A DNA stretch of 64,000 nt from Vicugna pacos (GCF_048564905.1 NC_132997.1:74722271-74786270), one strand, 5' to 3'; counted from the stretch's first letter, positions 23,511-36,200 are shown. Notes: generated by a model not told the origin, from the sequence alone. Program-made: numbers and translations.

Positions 23511-24029
23511 TGTTATAATATCTCGAAAGACTAGAAGCTGGGATATTTGCCTAGCTTTTGGCATCAAACATTGTTCTGACCTGTTTTGTTGCTGTGGAGT
23601 CTCCTCTCCTTACTTCTCACTGGAGTCCTGGTCCCTCCATTTTTTCCTCCATCATCCTGGAAATGTGACTGACTTGGCCGATCAGACAGGATGGCCTTTC
23701 AGCAGCAGAGCCGGGACAGTTGGTGGGGAGGGAAAGTGTGAGCATGTGGTTGTCCTCAGGCAATGGGGATGGACCCAGGGGCTCCTTGTGGCTGGGGCTC
23801 CGAGATGAGGCACCAGGGCTGGGGAAGCTGCAGGGAAGCTACAGGCCCCGCCTCCAAGCTCAGCCTGCGGATTCCATGTTAATCACTGCAAAAGTCCCAA
23901 AGAATGTAAGGCCTCCCAAGGACACTGTGGCCAAGTGTTACTGTACAGGACGCTTCTGAAAACAGATCTGGATTAGGGCTGGGAGTGGCAAGGAGGCATT
24001 CCTGCCATCTCTAGAGGGCACGCCCAAGG

Positions 24030-24205
24030 CCAGGCATTGCATCAGCACTGTTTCCAGCTTCACAAAACCCATGCAAGAGAATATTGTTTGCCCCGGTTTT
24101 CAGATGAGGATAGCAAGGCCCAGGATAAATGATGTGCTTGCAGATACAGAGCTGGTGAGAGGCACAGCAGGATCTGAACTCAGGTCTGGCTGATTCTAAA
24201 GCACA
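24030..24205 (-). repeat. MIR SINE
   Basis: 'ccccggttttcagatgagga', 'acagagctggtgagaggcac' and 'gatctgaactcaggtctggc', antisense order. Confidence 0.8.
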
Positions 24206-24814
24206 CAGGGCTCCCTGTACCTCGTGCACCTCCTCTCCTGTAAGGAGTGTCATTCTCCTAAAGTGTGAGCACTGTCAGCCCAAGATTCTGCATCTGTCTA
24301 TCCAAGATCGGGGGTATGTGCATGTGAGTGAACGTGTGTGCAAGAAATGTGATTTAGAATAAAATTGCACTAGAGAAATTTGAAGTATCCTAGGGTAACC
24401 TATACGGCATTGTCGGATTAGAGCCTGAGGTCTACCTGGTTGCAAAGCTGATCATCGGGGAAATGGAGGTGAAGAAGCCCTGGCCCCTAGCCTTGAGCTC
24501 GCATGGTCCCAGGAAGCCAGCTGCAGGACTGTTGCAACTGCTTGTATTTCTGGGGAGGAAGGCGTGACCACGGTTCTGGAGGCAATCAGGGAGGCAGAGC
24601 TAGAGTTGTCTCCCAAAGGATGAGTTGGAATTTGTGTGGCTGTTAGAAGTGTGAGAAGAGAGTTCTAGGCAGCTGGAACAGCATATGAAAGAAGCTCAGA
24701 GGCCCAGCGGGAAACTGGGAGTAGCCCTATGGGGCTGGAGGAAGAGAGGAGGTAAGATGTTGGGGTGTGAAAACAGGGCTGGACAGGTTAGCAGGGCCAG
24801 ACTAGGGAGGCTGT

Positions 24815-24990
24815 GTGTCTGTGTGACATTGGCTGAGCCTGTTTTCTCAGATGTAAAATGGGAAAAATAAGGCCTTCTTTTTATACAGGGCTGTTGTGAG
24901 ATTTAAAGATTGAATAATGAAAATAAAATGGATGGCATTGGGTCTGACACAGGTTCAGTAACTGGTGTTACTATTGTAGCTGTTGGTAAT
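24815..24990 (+). repeat. MIR SINE
   Basis: 'tgtgtgacattggctgagcc', 'cagatgtaaaatgggaaaaa' and 'gggctgttgtgagatttaaa', reaching the 3' part near 24985. Confidence 0.85.
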
Positions 24991-25022
24991 AATAGTAACA
25001 ACTGGGCTTCCTAGTCCCCTCT

Positions 25023-25622
25023 GGTCTATTCTTAACACAGCAGCAAGAGTAATTCAGTTAAAATATGTGGCAGATCATGTCCCTCCTCTGCTCACAAGCC
25101 CCAGGAACGCGTATGAGCCACAGTCTTTGTACTAGTCTTCCAGCCCCTACGTGACCTGACCATCCCCTATCCTCTCATCCCACATGTCCATACTGCTCCC
25201 TTTCTATCACTCGGCTCCAGCCACACTGGCCTCTTTGCTATGCCTTGAATATGCCTGCTTACTCCTGCCCCAGGGCCTTTGCACTTGCTGCTTTTTACTG
25301 GAATGCTCTTCCTCAGGTATCCACAGGGCTCACTCCCCAGCCTCCTTCAGGTCTTCACTCAAATATCACCTCCTTAGTAAAGGTCTTTGGCCAAGCTATC
25401 TAAAATCTCAAAACTGCCTCCCCTAACCCATCCCAGCATTCCTCATTTCCCTTCCCTCCTTTATATACCTTCTCTGCTTTTATCAGCTTCTAACATACAT
25501 TTTTCTATTTATTGCTTGTGACTCCCATTATAACATACGCCCTATGAGGGCAAGACTTTTTGTCTGTTTTGTGCCCTGCTATATCCCAGCATCTAGCTCA
25601 GAACTGAGGCTGAATAATGAAT
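25023..25622 (+). repeat. L2 LINE 3' end, about 600 bp
   Basis: Continuous L2 3' sequence: 'gtggcagatcatgtccctcc', 'ggcctctttgctatgccttg', 'cagggcctttgcacttgctg', 'caggtcttcactcaaatatc', 'cctatgagggcaagactttt', ending in 'ggctgaataatgaatg'. One of the best preserved L2 copies in the window. Confidence 0.9.
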
Positions 25623-26404
25623 GTTGTTATTTTTATATTAATCATCTCTGGAGCATGGAGGGTGGATCGGACCAACCTTCCCCCACTGGGTGTGGCCAGC
25701 CCATCACCAGGGGGCCTCCAAGTTCACCTTACTTCTTTGGAAAGACATTTCCTCCAGTTCTTCCTGTCTCTCCAACAGGTGCCCAGGAACTGCAGACTTC
25801 TAGCTGACAGCCTCGTCCTCTCTACAGGCTTCCCCGCTTATTTCAAAACACAGCCCCCTCCACTTGCTCCGGGGCTCCCTCTCTGCCAGGAAACTCAGTG
25901 AGCATGGGGGTGGGTGGATGGCTCATTTCAGAGGAATTTCCCTGGTTGCCTAAGCAGCCCAGTGCCTGGGAGCCCTGGAGCTGCTTGGCCTGATTAGATC
26001 CTGGGAGCAGGGCTCCAGCTGCAGCTCTCCCATCCAGCTGGAGCCCCATTCTAAGGCCCTTGTGCATCCTCACTCCTTTCAGATCACCGGGCTGAGTCCG
26101 AGCCTGGGAGGAAGGTACCACAGTCACTCAGTCACTCCATTTGGCCAGGCTCCTGCTCCTGTAGGAGCACCTCCTGGAGCCACCTGCAGGGGTCTCTAAG
26201 ATCCCCTCCACTCCCAATAGCCCCCTTCCCATTTGCTTAGGCCCCGTTGCAGGGGCTGACAGTCTGATACATTTCCCATTTATCATGTCCGCTCAGAGAC
26301 CTTTGGGAGACACGATGCTTTAATTCTGAGGTGTGGCTAATGGAACTGCAGTCTGGCAGAGGCAGGATTTTGGGCTTTTAGTCTCTGAATTCCCACTAGG
26401 GGAG
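25623..26404. other. Single-copy non-coding sequence
   Basis: Several short frames on both strands; none resembles a known protein. No repeat recognised. Confidence 0.5.
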
Positions 26405-26605
26405 TGGAGACTGGAAAGCGGACAGACTGGGGTTGGAATCCTGACTTTCTTTATTCATTAGCTGTGTCACCTTGGTAAGTTGCTGGCCCATCTGGAAAAT
26501 GGATATAGTAAATGTGCCACTTCTTTGGGTGGCTGTGGGGATTAAGCTGGATGATACGAGACCCTCAGCTCAGGGCTTGGCCCAGAGTGAGGGCTCAACA
26601 ACTGG
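26405..26605 (+). repeat. MIR SINE
   Basis: 'ggggttggaatcctgacttt', 'gctgtgtcaccttggtaagt', 'catctggaaaatggatatag' and 'gtgagggctcaac'. Confidence 0.85.
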
Positions 26606-27109
26606 GGGCACTACTGAGGCTACAGGATGCTGGGTCTGTCCCTGTCCTGCAGAGCCCCGAGCACGCAGCGCCCAGGCATCCTGGGCCTGTTGGAAGCTCT
26701 GTGGGGGTCAGCTGGTTTCCTGGAATCGATCCTGGGCACGAGGTGAGGGCTCCTCCCCCCAGGGCCCCGCTTCTATCTGGCTGTGGATCTCTATGCAGAA
26801 CTGGGTTGTCACAAGCATGGAGGGGACCACCTCCCCCTGATCCTTCCAGCTTGTTCTTTCTGCCCGACCACAGGTCCCCCGAGGGGGTGGGCCTCCCTGC
26901 TCATTGTGTTGGGTGGATTCCTCTGATATTCGGTGACTTCAATTTCACAGAAGCCACTTGAGGATTCCAATTTCCTGCTGTCTTGTATGTAAAATGACTC
27001 TAATGAGGAAGAGAAATCCAGACATGTACAAGCAACTGTAAGACAGGAGAATTTACAAATCTCAGGTGTCAGCCCTGTGAGAGCCCTTAGGGTCACGAGG
27101 CTCACTCTC

Positions 27110-27245
27110 TGCTTTTAAATGATGAAGACCCTGAGGTCCAGAGAGGGACTGTGACCTGTCAAATGTCACACAGCTAGTAAGGAGCTGAGCTGGTATTCAA
27201 AGCCAGGTTCCCCGACTCCTTAACTAGTGCTCTCTCCACTGCCCC
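27110..27245 (-). repeat. MIR SINE fragment
   Basis: 'gaggtccagagagggactgt', 'aaatgtcacacagctagtaa' and 'ggtattcaaagccaggttcc'. Confidence 0.85.
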
Positions 27246-28071
27246 CTGCCAGCCAGGACACTGGGACTGGAGTCCAGTCTCTGACCACAGAGCCTGTGCA
27301 AGTAACCATGACACCACACTGCCGTCAGATGGCCTCTTCCCTCTAACACCTGACCCAGCCTTCTAGAAGGAGGCCATCAGACTTGAAGAGACTCCTGCAC
27401 TTGGCTTAAGATGGGCTTAAATACTGTGTAGGCTGGCGCCCCACTCTCTCCATTATGAAAATGCTGCCCAACCTCAGAGCTTTCACTGGGGGGAAAGGGT
27501 TCCTGCCACTGAGCCTAAAATCCCCAGGGTTTCCTCCAATTCCATTTCACATAATTACACTCTCTCACGTCACAGGCACTGCCTCTCCTCCCTCACAGGG
27601 CTTCACGCCCTTAGAGTCTTGCATGCAGCAATCCTAGTTTACTTAGCTTGGCAAAGCCCAGAGTGTGGGTCTTTTCATCTGTTATAATTAGCCCATTTCC
27701 TCTGTTCCTGCATTGTCTCAGATATTTCATCTCTGAACCTCTTCCAGTTTCAGGGTATCTTTCTGGAACAGTGGATGCCAAGAATCCAGTGCCATAATCA
27801 GGAGAGATCTCATTAGAAACAGATAGAGGAAGAGAGGGGTTCCTCTGGGCAGAGTTGTGCCCAGACTGCCAATAACGGGACCGTTTGGAAGGTCCTCCTC
27901 CCTTCCTGGACACCCAGGGCTGCCTAGGTGCCAGTCTGAAGGCAGAGGGGGCTTCCCAAATGCCCTCCTGGGCACAGAGGATGGACAGAGCCCTCTCTGA
28001 GCAGGGACGTAGGTTTAAATCTGTCTCTATGTCTCCTCTCTCAGCCTCCTCTCACCACCCTGGTCCAGCTT

Positions 28072-28430
28072 TATATTCATTCAACAAACATTTATTAAGC
28101 ACCTGCTCCATGCCAGGCCTAGGACTAGGCACTGGGGATACTATGGTAAGCAAGAGGCACAATGTCCCTGTCCTCAAGAAGCTTATGTGCTAGTGCACGG
28201 GTGAGACAATAAACAAGCAAAGCAACAGATAGATGTGAGCAGGTGCAGTGCAAGGAGGCCTAGGGCAGAGACCAGGGGAGGAGAGTAAGGGGACACCTGC
28301 AGTGGGTGGTCCAGGAGGGCCTCTGAGCAGTGGCATTGAAGCTGACACCTGAAGGCGGGAAGGATCCTGCCAGGGAAAGATGTGGGAAGGCGGGTTTCTG
28401 GAAGAGGGGTTAAGATGTGTAAAGTTCCAT
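28072..28430 (-). repeat. L2 LINE 3' fragment
   Basis: Opens exactly at the L2 terminus: 'attcattcaacaaacattta', 'taagcacctgctccatgcca', 'ctaggcactggggatactat' and 'caataaacaagcaaagcaac'. Confidence 0.85.
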
Positions 28431-28539
28431 TCAGAAAAGACCCAGCTGAGAGGAGGAATGCGTGGATGGTCAGTGTGGCATGAGCTGCGGTTGGAGGGGG
28501 AGGCAGTCTAGACCTGGAGGGGTTTTATACACTGTTGGA

Positions 28540-28690
28540 AGTGTCCGGCTTCCCACGGGCTCACTATGTGGCCTGAGCAAATAACTCGTTAAGCTTCTGG
28601 TTTCTCTTTGGTGGGATGGAGTTAGTAATTCCCCTGCACAGGCTTCTCTGGAGGCTTCGATGAGATCTGTGGAAAACACCAGTGCTAAGC
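28540..28690 (+). repeat. MIR SINE
   Basis: 'gggctcactatgtggcctga', 'ctggtttctctttggtggga' and 'aggcttcgatgagatctgtg'. Confidence 0.65.
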
Positions 28691-28984
28691 CTTCCATATG
28701 GGGAGCAATTCATATATTTATTTTCATCTCTAATTCCTCAAGGAAAAACATGTCAACGCCTTAGCTCTTTTTCCATCCTACCCCTGTCCTCAATCCTTTG
28801 TCCTCTCAAATGTGGGGCTCTCCCCATTCCAACTGACACCCAGACAGAACTGGTCAGACTTCAGCCCAGTTGTCTGAGTTGTGCACTGTCCAAATGGTGA
28901 TACAATGGGAGGGGCTTCTGCCTTCTTCTCTGTGCACTGGCTCACGTCCCTCATTTCACCTTGATTCTCTCTTTCTTTCCGACT

Positions 28985-29570
28985 TTTAAATTGTTTTAAT
29001 TCATTATTCAGTAGGTTCAAAAAGAACAGTTCTGGAATGTGTATAAAGTACAAACAATAAGAACACAGTGTGTACTCATCACTCGATTTAAGAATAAGAA
29101 CACTGCCTTCCCATATGGAGTCTCCTGTATGTGGTGTTCCCTTCCCTCACCTGGAGCTACCCACCTTCTGGAATTGTGTGTGTACACATACATTTGCTTT
29201 TCTTAATAGTTTGCTGCTTATGTTTATATACCTAAGTAACATTGCTTTAGTTTTCACATGTTTTGGGAGTTTATATAAATGGAACCACACTGTATATATT
29301 CTTTTGCCATGTGCCTTTTTAATTCAACATTATTTTTCTGAAGTTACTGCTGTATGTGTTCTGTTGTAGGAATAGATCATGATTTAGTTATTCATTTTCT
29401 GATCTAAAGATAGTTGGGTTGTTTTCAGTTTTTTTCTTTTGTAAACAATGCTGCTATGAACATCCCTGTTCATAACAGAACACACACATGTAATGATATA
29501 AAATATAAATCTAGGAGTGGAATTGCTGGAATTATAGGGGATCATGCTGAATTGTTTTCTAATATAGAAT
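28985..29570 (-). mobile_element. Old L1 3' fragment
   Basis: Antisense L1-type sequence: 'taaagtacaaacaataagaa', 'tttatataaatggaaccaca', 'gctgctatgaacatccctgt' and 'ctaggagtggaattgctgga'. Confidence 0.75.
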
Positions 29571-29939
29571 ATGTATTATAACATAATATGGAAGTGTTGT
29601 GAGTCTTTGTAATATTTGCTCACTCAGAGAGTGGTATCTCATTGTGTTCCCCCTCGATTATCTGGTGTCTACACTGAAGCATCTGTATTTGGCTTTGCCG
29701 GGGTTGTGGTTAGTTACTCTCTCTCCTCTTCAGAATCTGTTTCCATGCCCACCTCTACCCTACTTGCCTATGGCAGAGAAGGATACAAGCTTCCTCCTCT
29801 CTCGGACCTGGTCCTTGTCTCTCTCCTTTATGATCCCACTCCCTCCCTGCTTCCCTCCCATCTTCAGCATCCTCTATTTATGATTCCAGAGTTTGTATAT
29901 GAGTAGTGTGGCAGGCATGCTGGCCGTGTACCATCTCTG

Positions 29940-30412
29940 ATTATTTTCAACCTCTTCTTCTGGCCTCACTCCTCCTGTAGAGTCTGAAAATGCCAGAAAC
30001 TTTCCTGGCTTCCCTTGCAGCTAGAAGTGGCCGTGTGACCCACTCTGGCCAGGGAGATGTAAGTGGATGTCTGCTAGGAGGCTTCTGGGAAATCTTTTTG
30101 AAGACGTATCTCCCTGAGATAAGGAAGTAGGTTTTTCTCTTTCTTTCCTGCCGTGGATGTTTATATATGCAAACATGATGTTTGGAGTTGCAGCAGCCAT
30201 CTGGCAACTAGGAGGCAGTAAGTCTGAGGATGAGAAGCCAGTGTACTTAGGATGTTGTAGAGGAAGAATGGAAAAAGGCTGGGTTCTTGGGGACTTTGCT
30301 TAGCCACTGAGCTAATCCTGGAGCTTACCCTTCAGACTTACTATGTTAATTAAATGTCTTTATTGAATGTTAGTACGATAATCTTTTTTGCAGCCCAAAT
30401 ATCCTGACTGAT
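29940..30412 (+). repeat. Ancient LTR-like repeat, family uncertain
   Basis: 'cagctagaagtggccgtgtg', 'ggaggcttctgggaaatctt' and 'ttgcagcagccatctggcaa' recall a dispersed mammalian repeat whose 3' end resembles MaLR-type LTRs. It is treated as a fossil: heavily diverged, no coding part. Confidence 0.35.
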
Positions 30413-30439
30413 AGGGGTATCCTTGTGTGGATTTTTTCT

Positions 30440-31812
30440 CTCTTGCTTTTTTCCTGTTATTTTGTTTACAAGCTCCTTTTGTGCTCCTCCAAATGCCAGA
30501 GATTCAGTAATGTCATTCCTGCCACTCCAGTTGCTCTTAAACTTTCTATAACATTTGGCACTGTTCGTCTACCCTTCCAGAGGACTTTGCCTCCCTGGGC
30601 TTCTGTGATGCTCCAGGGTCCTGGGTCTCCATCTGCCATCCTTCTCGTCTTCTTGCACTGACCCCTTCTCACCATGAGCTACCCTCCTGAACACCTGCTA
30701 CTGACTTGGTGTTAAACTTGACTCCTCCCAGAGATCATTTTATTTGCTACTTAAAAAAACCTCTGTGACTAGGCTCTGAGAGGTTAATTAACTTGCCCAA
30801 GGCCACCCAGTTAGTAAGTGACACAGCTGGGATTTGAACTGAAGGATCTTCAACTTCAATTGTACCATCCTGCCCAAGGCTAGACAGTTGGTCCCTTTCT
30901 CATAGCTCTCTTTATCCCCTCTCCCAAGGTCAAGTGACTCATTCTTATGGCAGCAACTATACTTTTATAGAGAGACCTCCCAAGTCTTAACCTATAGTTT
31001 TGCACTGTCCCTAGTCCTAAAAAATCACTGAAGTTTCTCCTATCCTTTCCAACTGGCATGTATAGAGTTACCTAATCTGCCTTTGTGATTTCTGACCATG
31101 GCATCTCCCAGCCACGGAGATGGATGGACAGTCCTGCATCCTCTTTATCTCCCCCTTCCTTCTTCATCTCATGTATTCAGTCAAAAGCAATAGCCTGTGG
31201 CAACTCCACTTAAAATGTTTCTTGAATCTGTCCCTTTGCACTCATTCTTAGGCAGTGCCCACCTGGTCTAGCACAACAGCTTCCTTCCTCCTCTTCTTGC
31301 TTCAGTCTCCCCTCCTCCCCGCCCCTTTGAATCCATCCCTGAGATGCTCTCAGATGATCCATTTCAGTACATTGCTTTCCTTATGCCCCTCACTGTTTGG
31401 CTCCTTTGCAGGCTCTCCAATGTCTCACTTCCATGACTCTTTATGATCTAGCTCCAGCCTTGTTTCTCTCCAGAGTAGTTCAAATCAGCTGGCATGGTCT
31501 GCCGTTTCAGTTATAGCTTCCCCTTTCTTAACTTCCAGCTGCCCATTTGTCCAGCCCTGACTGACCTCTACCTCTAATCGTCAAACACCTCGTCTTTCAG
31601 AGGACTCCAGTTACCAGACCAGCTGACTCACCCCCTTCTCAGATTTTCCATAAGGATTTTCCATAACACTCACTGAATGGGTCACTGGGCACCTGTCAGT
31701 TTCTCCCTGTATCATGGTGTTTAAGCTGAGTTTCCCAGACAAAACTGTGAAGTCCTTCATGATTGGAACCACGCCTCTCTCTGCCGTAGGCTCAGTGTTG
31801 TAGAACTGAACG
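30440..31812 (+). repeat. L2 LINE, ORF2 end to 3' region
   Basis: Starts in the ORF2-like part ('tttgcctccctgggcttctg', 'aacttgactcctcccag'). It continues past a nested MIR to 'tttctccctgtatcatggtg' and 'tcatgattggaaccacgcct', where the 3' end fades. At roughly 1.3 kb it is the longest L2 in the window, with no open frame left. Confidence 0.65.
30765..30870 (-). repeat. MIR SINE inside the L2
   Basis: 'gaggttaattaacttgccca', 'aggccacccagttagtaagt' and 'gctgggatttgaactgaagg' form an antisense MIR core embedded in the plus-strand L2. Confidence 0.85.
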
Positions 31813-31847
31813 GAGACATTCCCATTCCTGTAACTCAACCCACATCC

Positions 31848-32600
31848 TGTACAAATATTGACTGAGCATTTACTATGTTCCAGGTACTATTCTGGGGATG
31901 CAGCTGAGGAGACAAAATTCTTGCTCCCAAGGGGCTTATTGTCTAACAGGGAAGACAGAGAAATAAATTTTAGGAAGTATGACTGTTTTGTGGGGCAAGT
32001 ATAGGATGCTTATAACAGGAGCACCTAACCATGACTGAAATGCTAGGGAAGGCTTCCCCAAGAACAGTACATTTTATTTTTTATTTAATTTTTTTACAAG
32101 CCTCACTTTTTTATTATTAGAATCAACAAAGAATAACACTTCAATAAATATAATTAGAATAAACAAAATATAGGGAAAAAGAAGATAAAAACTGTACTAG
32201 CCAAGGAGGTGAATTTTAAATTGGGACTTGAAGAGAGTTATCCAGGTGAAGAGGAGGGAAAGAACATCCCAGGCAGAGCATATATGCAGACTTGGAAGTG
32301 ATACAGGACATAGCTTGTTTGAGGGACTGAAAAATAAAAGATGCACAGGGCTGTGGGTTGGTGTGGAGAGTGCGAGGGAGAGAGGTGGTGGGAAGGGCTG
32401 GAGGGATGGGCAGGGGCACATGGGCGGGACCCAGGAGAAGTAGGAGCCAGGGTGTTGTAGCCTTGGTGAAGAGAGGGTGATACTTTTCAGCCAAGGAAGC
32501 TATAGGTATAGGGAAATATCCAGGGCTGCAGAAGGAGGAATAGGTGACAAGGAGGCAGGGAATGGTGAACTGGCTGGCAGAACTCTGAAGACTATGGAAA
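31848..32600 (-). repeat. L2 LINE 3' fragment, interrupted
   Basis: 'attgactgagcatttactat', 'ccaggtactattctggggat' and 'cttattgtctaacagggaag', then after a 137-bp insertion 'gaattttaaattgggacttg' and 'cccaggcagagcatatatg'. It faces the preceding L2 tail to tail. Confidence 0.75.
32064..32200. mobile_element. Unidentified 137-bp AT-rich insertion
   Basis: Breaks the L2 between 'ccaaga' (32058) and 'ccaagg' (32201), which could be a 6-bp target duplication. The ends contain 'acagtac' and 'ctgtact', and the interior is almost only A/T. It matches no family I know. Confidence 0.35.
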
Positions 32601-33271
32601 CATTTCATTCGTGAGAACCTGCCCTGTGACCTGGCCAGTGGTCAGGAATCCTAACAGCTCTGTAGGAGTCTACCAGGCAAAGCAGGGTAAGAGAGCAGCT
32701 ATGAGAGAGGTGGGTATAAAGCCCCGTGTTGGGAGGGGGGTGATTCAGGAGGCTTCCTGGGACTGATGGGCTTTGAGGTGCATCTAAAAGGTGGGATTCA
32801 CAGTGCTGGATGGGTGGGCTCAGGACAGTATTCTCTCCTTCCCGCCAGTGCCCAGTGCCTGGCCCTTGGCTAATGGCTTCTGGTTCTGAGGCCCATGGTG
32901 GCTGTTACCTCTGGGGGACACACCTCTGCTTCTCCTTCCACAGCGGGAGCTGTCCTTGGGAGAGTGGGGTGACCAAAGGCCATTTCCTCGATTTCCTATC
33001 TAGCCTCTACCAACCTAAGCAAATACCTACTTTCTTTCTACTTTTTTTCAACTTGTTCAAACATGCAAAGCCAATAAGTGGGTCTGAACTGAGATCTTTA
33101 TCTATTGTAGAACCCTCCCCTCTGTCCAGAATAATTCTGTATCATCTACAAAATAAAATTTTCATTTCTATTCATTCCTTCCCATAAAACAAATCAGATG
33201 TAAAATGATTGGTTCTAACACCATCTCAGAGAAACCCTGCTTCTTTCTCTTCCTTTTCCGGAGAATTTTGC

Positions 33272-33480
33272 TTTCATTAATTCAACAAATACTTACTGAG
33301 TCAGATATTATCCTAGGCATTGGGGATACATCAGTGAACATAACAGAGATCCCTGCCCAAGTTTACAGTATAACAGGCAAGACAAACAGAAGACATAGGT
33401 AAGTTACAGTGTTTGCTAGCAAAGGTGATGAATGCTATGGAAGAAGAACAAGAAATGGAACCAAATAGAGAAGTTTGCTA
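33272..33480 (-). repeat. L2 LINE 3' fragment
   Basis: 'cattaattcaacaaatactt', 'atcctaggcattggggatac' and 'gagatccctgcccaagttta', the antisense L2 end. Confidence 0.85.
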
Positions 33481-33611
33481 TTCCCACAAGCCAGCCTCAC
33501 CTCAGTGGGCAGGAGGGTAGGGAGAATGAGAGGCAAGGAAGAGAGAGGACAGGGCTTCTGTTTTGTTTTGTTTTTTAAATGTTGGTCTGTTTTTTAAATT
33601 TTTTTGTAGGT

Positions 33612-34060
33612 ATTCTTTTTTTTTCTGTTGAGGTATAGTTGACTTACAATATACAATACAATCTACAATCTGCAATAGTTTCAGGTGTACAACATAGTGA
33701 TTCAAAGATTGTATAGATTGTGCTCTATTTATAGTTATTATAAAATATTGGCTATATTCTCTTGCTGTAGAATATGTCCTTGGAGCTAATTTATTTCATA
33801 CATAGTATTAAAAAACTCTTAATCCCCTATGCCTATCAGGCTCCTCCCCCTTCCCTCTCCCCATTGGTAATGACTAGCTTGTTCTCTATATCTGTGAGTT
33901 TGTTTCTGTTTTGTTATATCCATTCTTTTGTTTTTAGATTCTATATCTAAGTGATAACGTACAGTATTTGTCTTTCTTTGTCTGACTTATTTCGCTAAGT
34001 ATAATACCCTCCAGGCCTAACCCTGGCAAATTTTTATCTTTGTTATGGCTATGTAGTATT

Positions 34061-34110
<50 letters not shown>

Positions 34111-34330
34111 CCACATCTTCTTTATCCAGTCACCTGTTGATGGGCACTTAGGTTGCTTCCGTGTCTTGGCTATTGTAAATAGTGCTGCTATGAACATTGG
34201 GGTTCATGCATCTTTTCAAATTAGTATTTTTGTTTTCTTCAGATATATGCCCAGGAGTGGAATTGCTGGATTATATAGTAGTTTTATTTCTAGTTTTCTG
34301 AGGAAATTCCATAGTGGCTGTAGGACAGCA
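33612..34330 (-). mobile_element. L1 3' fragment with an internal (TG)n
   Basis: Antisense L1: tail near 33616, 'ggtatagttgacttacaata', 'gtttcaggtgtacaacatag', 'ttgatgggcacttaggttgc', 'gctgctatgaacattggggt' and 'ccaggagtggaattgctgga'. It is the least diverged long L1 piece here, 5' truncated. Confidence 0.9.
34063..34107. repeat. (TG)n microsatellite inside the L1
   Basis: About 22 uninterrupted TG units, replacing a shorter tract expected in L1 at this point. Likely polymorphic. Confidence 0.95.
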
Positions 34331-36070
34331 CTTCTGTTTTTTGCTCTAAGCCCTTGCCCTTGGTTGGAATTTTCAACTAATTGCATGTATTACTTTGATA
34401 ACAATAAAAATTAAGTTCGAGTAGCTCTGTAATTATATTGAGATGTGAGGGTGGCAGGGTGAGCTAAGTTCTCTTTTGTCACTGCAGAAAATGGGACAAA
34501 TTTTCTAAAGTTAATAAATCAAGAAATAGAACTACAGGCATATCATTTAGCAATGTAAAGAAAACTGAAAAATCAGAATTTAAAGCGGAAACAGCTAAAA
34601 GAGTGAAAAGTCATTTCTTCCAGGGGAGAAATCATGGAAGATAGGAAGGCATAGGATAGAGTGGGCAGGGGACTCTTGTCTTTTATTATAAGCTTTTCAG
34701 TATGTTTGGATTTTTAAAATCATAGGCATGTGTTACTTTGATGATGAAAAAAGCCATATTCTGCTGAGCCCTGGGTAGTCCACAGAGTGGGTTTCTTGGG
34801 GGCTTTCTTGTAGGGAGTGAGGGGGTGGTAGAGAAGGTAAGTTCTGCCCCCTTTCATGCAAATCCACTTCCTTTGGTTTATTTTATATATCTGACTCTCA
34901 TGCAAGCTTTGTTTGAACAAAGGTTTCTGCAGCTGAAATTGGCTTGAACTCTATGATCCCTTTTGGCTCTTGTAATTAATGATGCTTTATAAGCACCTAT
35001 TACCCTTTGTGCTCATGCCTATTTACTTCCTCAAAGAATTTCCATCACTTAGTCAGAAGCCTTGCAGTCTTCCCCCAGTTGGCTATAGTTTAAAGTGATT
35101 GGTGAGTTTGTTGCCAGTTCGCTTGGTACGGAGGTGAGGCCCTGCAGTGTATCATTCGATAATCACTCTTCCAAAGTGTCTCTGGAACCACTGTCAGAAC
35201 AGAGTCTTTTGGGTATTCTGCCGGGCCTCCAGCACAGTAGCTGTTGTAGTGAGTGGGAAGCACTTTGGATAATAGTACTCCCCAGTATCTGCAGTTTCTC
35301 CTGGGGTAGCTGTGAATTCTTATAGAAACTTCCCTCCCACTCCACTACCTCTAAAAGAGAGAGAGAAAGAGACAGAGAGATAAAGAGACAGAGAGAGGAG
35401 ATGGAGAGAGACTATGAATGAAGATAAGAAAGGGAGGCAACTCCCCATTAGCTTAGTCACCTCCTAGCGACTCCACTTCCAGACATGTGTCACGGTCTGC
35501 CTGCTCTGGTACTATTTTTAGAGCGGGTCCCTTCCATTCATGTTTCTAGGGCCTTTGCAGTCATCCCTGTTGCTGCCTGGCAGCTGCTTTCCTGAGTCTG
35601 AAGTTCCAGAGGTGCTGTGTTTCTAGGAACCTTTCATGCCTTCTTGCTTTTGCACACTGTGTCCCTTCATCCGCTGTCTGGGGATATGGCACGAATCCTT
35701 GAAGTCCAAGCTCAAATGTCATGTAGTTTGGACCCCAACTCTGAGGAGACTGTCTCCACCTAAACACTTATCACAGAGCCTGGTCCTCACTTGATTATAG
35801 TTTAGTGTCCTTGGAAGTTGGAAATATCCCATGGGCATCTTTCTGTTTGGCCTAGAGTGGGTGATCAGTATCTGCTCACTGAGTTCAATAAAACATGTTT
35901 GCTGATCTTTTCTGTGCTTTAGGAAAACTTGCTTGGTCTGGAAGAAGTGAGGCTCTCTAGTAAGCATCTCCATAAATCTTTTCCTGTTTTCCTCTTGACA
36001 GGCCAGATTTAGAAGAGTAGGTAGCATCTAGAGATAGTCTCCTATACTTGGAGGGATCCTATCTGGGGAG
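34331..36070. other. Intergenic sequence without a gene
   Basis: Mostly single-copy and AT-rich. Two short look-alike pieces ('gcatgtattactttgataac' at 34384 and 'gcatgtgttactttgatgat' at 34726) belong to a dispersed repeat I cannot name. A purine-rich tract lies at 35353-35411. Confidence 0.5.
35353..35411. repeat. (GA)n-rich low-complexity tract
   Basis: Interrupted GA/GACA/GATA units, purine only on the plus strand for most of its length. Confidence 0.9.
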
Positions 36071-36074
36071 GGAG

Positions 36075-36200
36075 AATTGTCGCCACCAGTTTACAGATCA
36101 GAGAACTGAGGCTCAGAAAGATTGAGACGTGCTGATGATCACATAGCAAATAGCAGAGCCAGGGGTTGAAACCCATGTCATCTGACTCCAGGGACACGGT
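36075..36200 (-). repeat. MIR SINE fragment
   Basis: 'agtttacagatcagagaact', 'gatgatcacatagcaaatag' and 'gttgaaacccatgtcatctg'. Confidence 0.85.
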
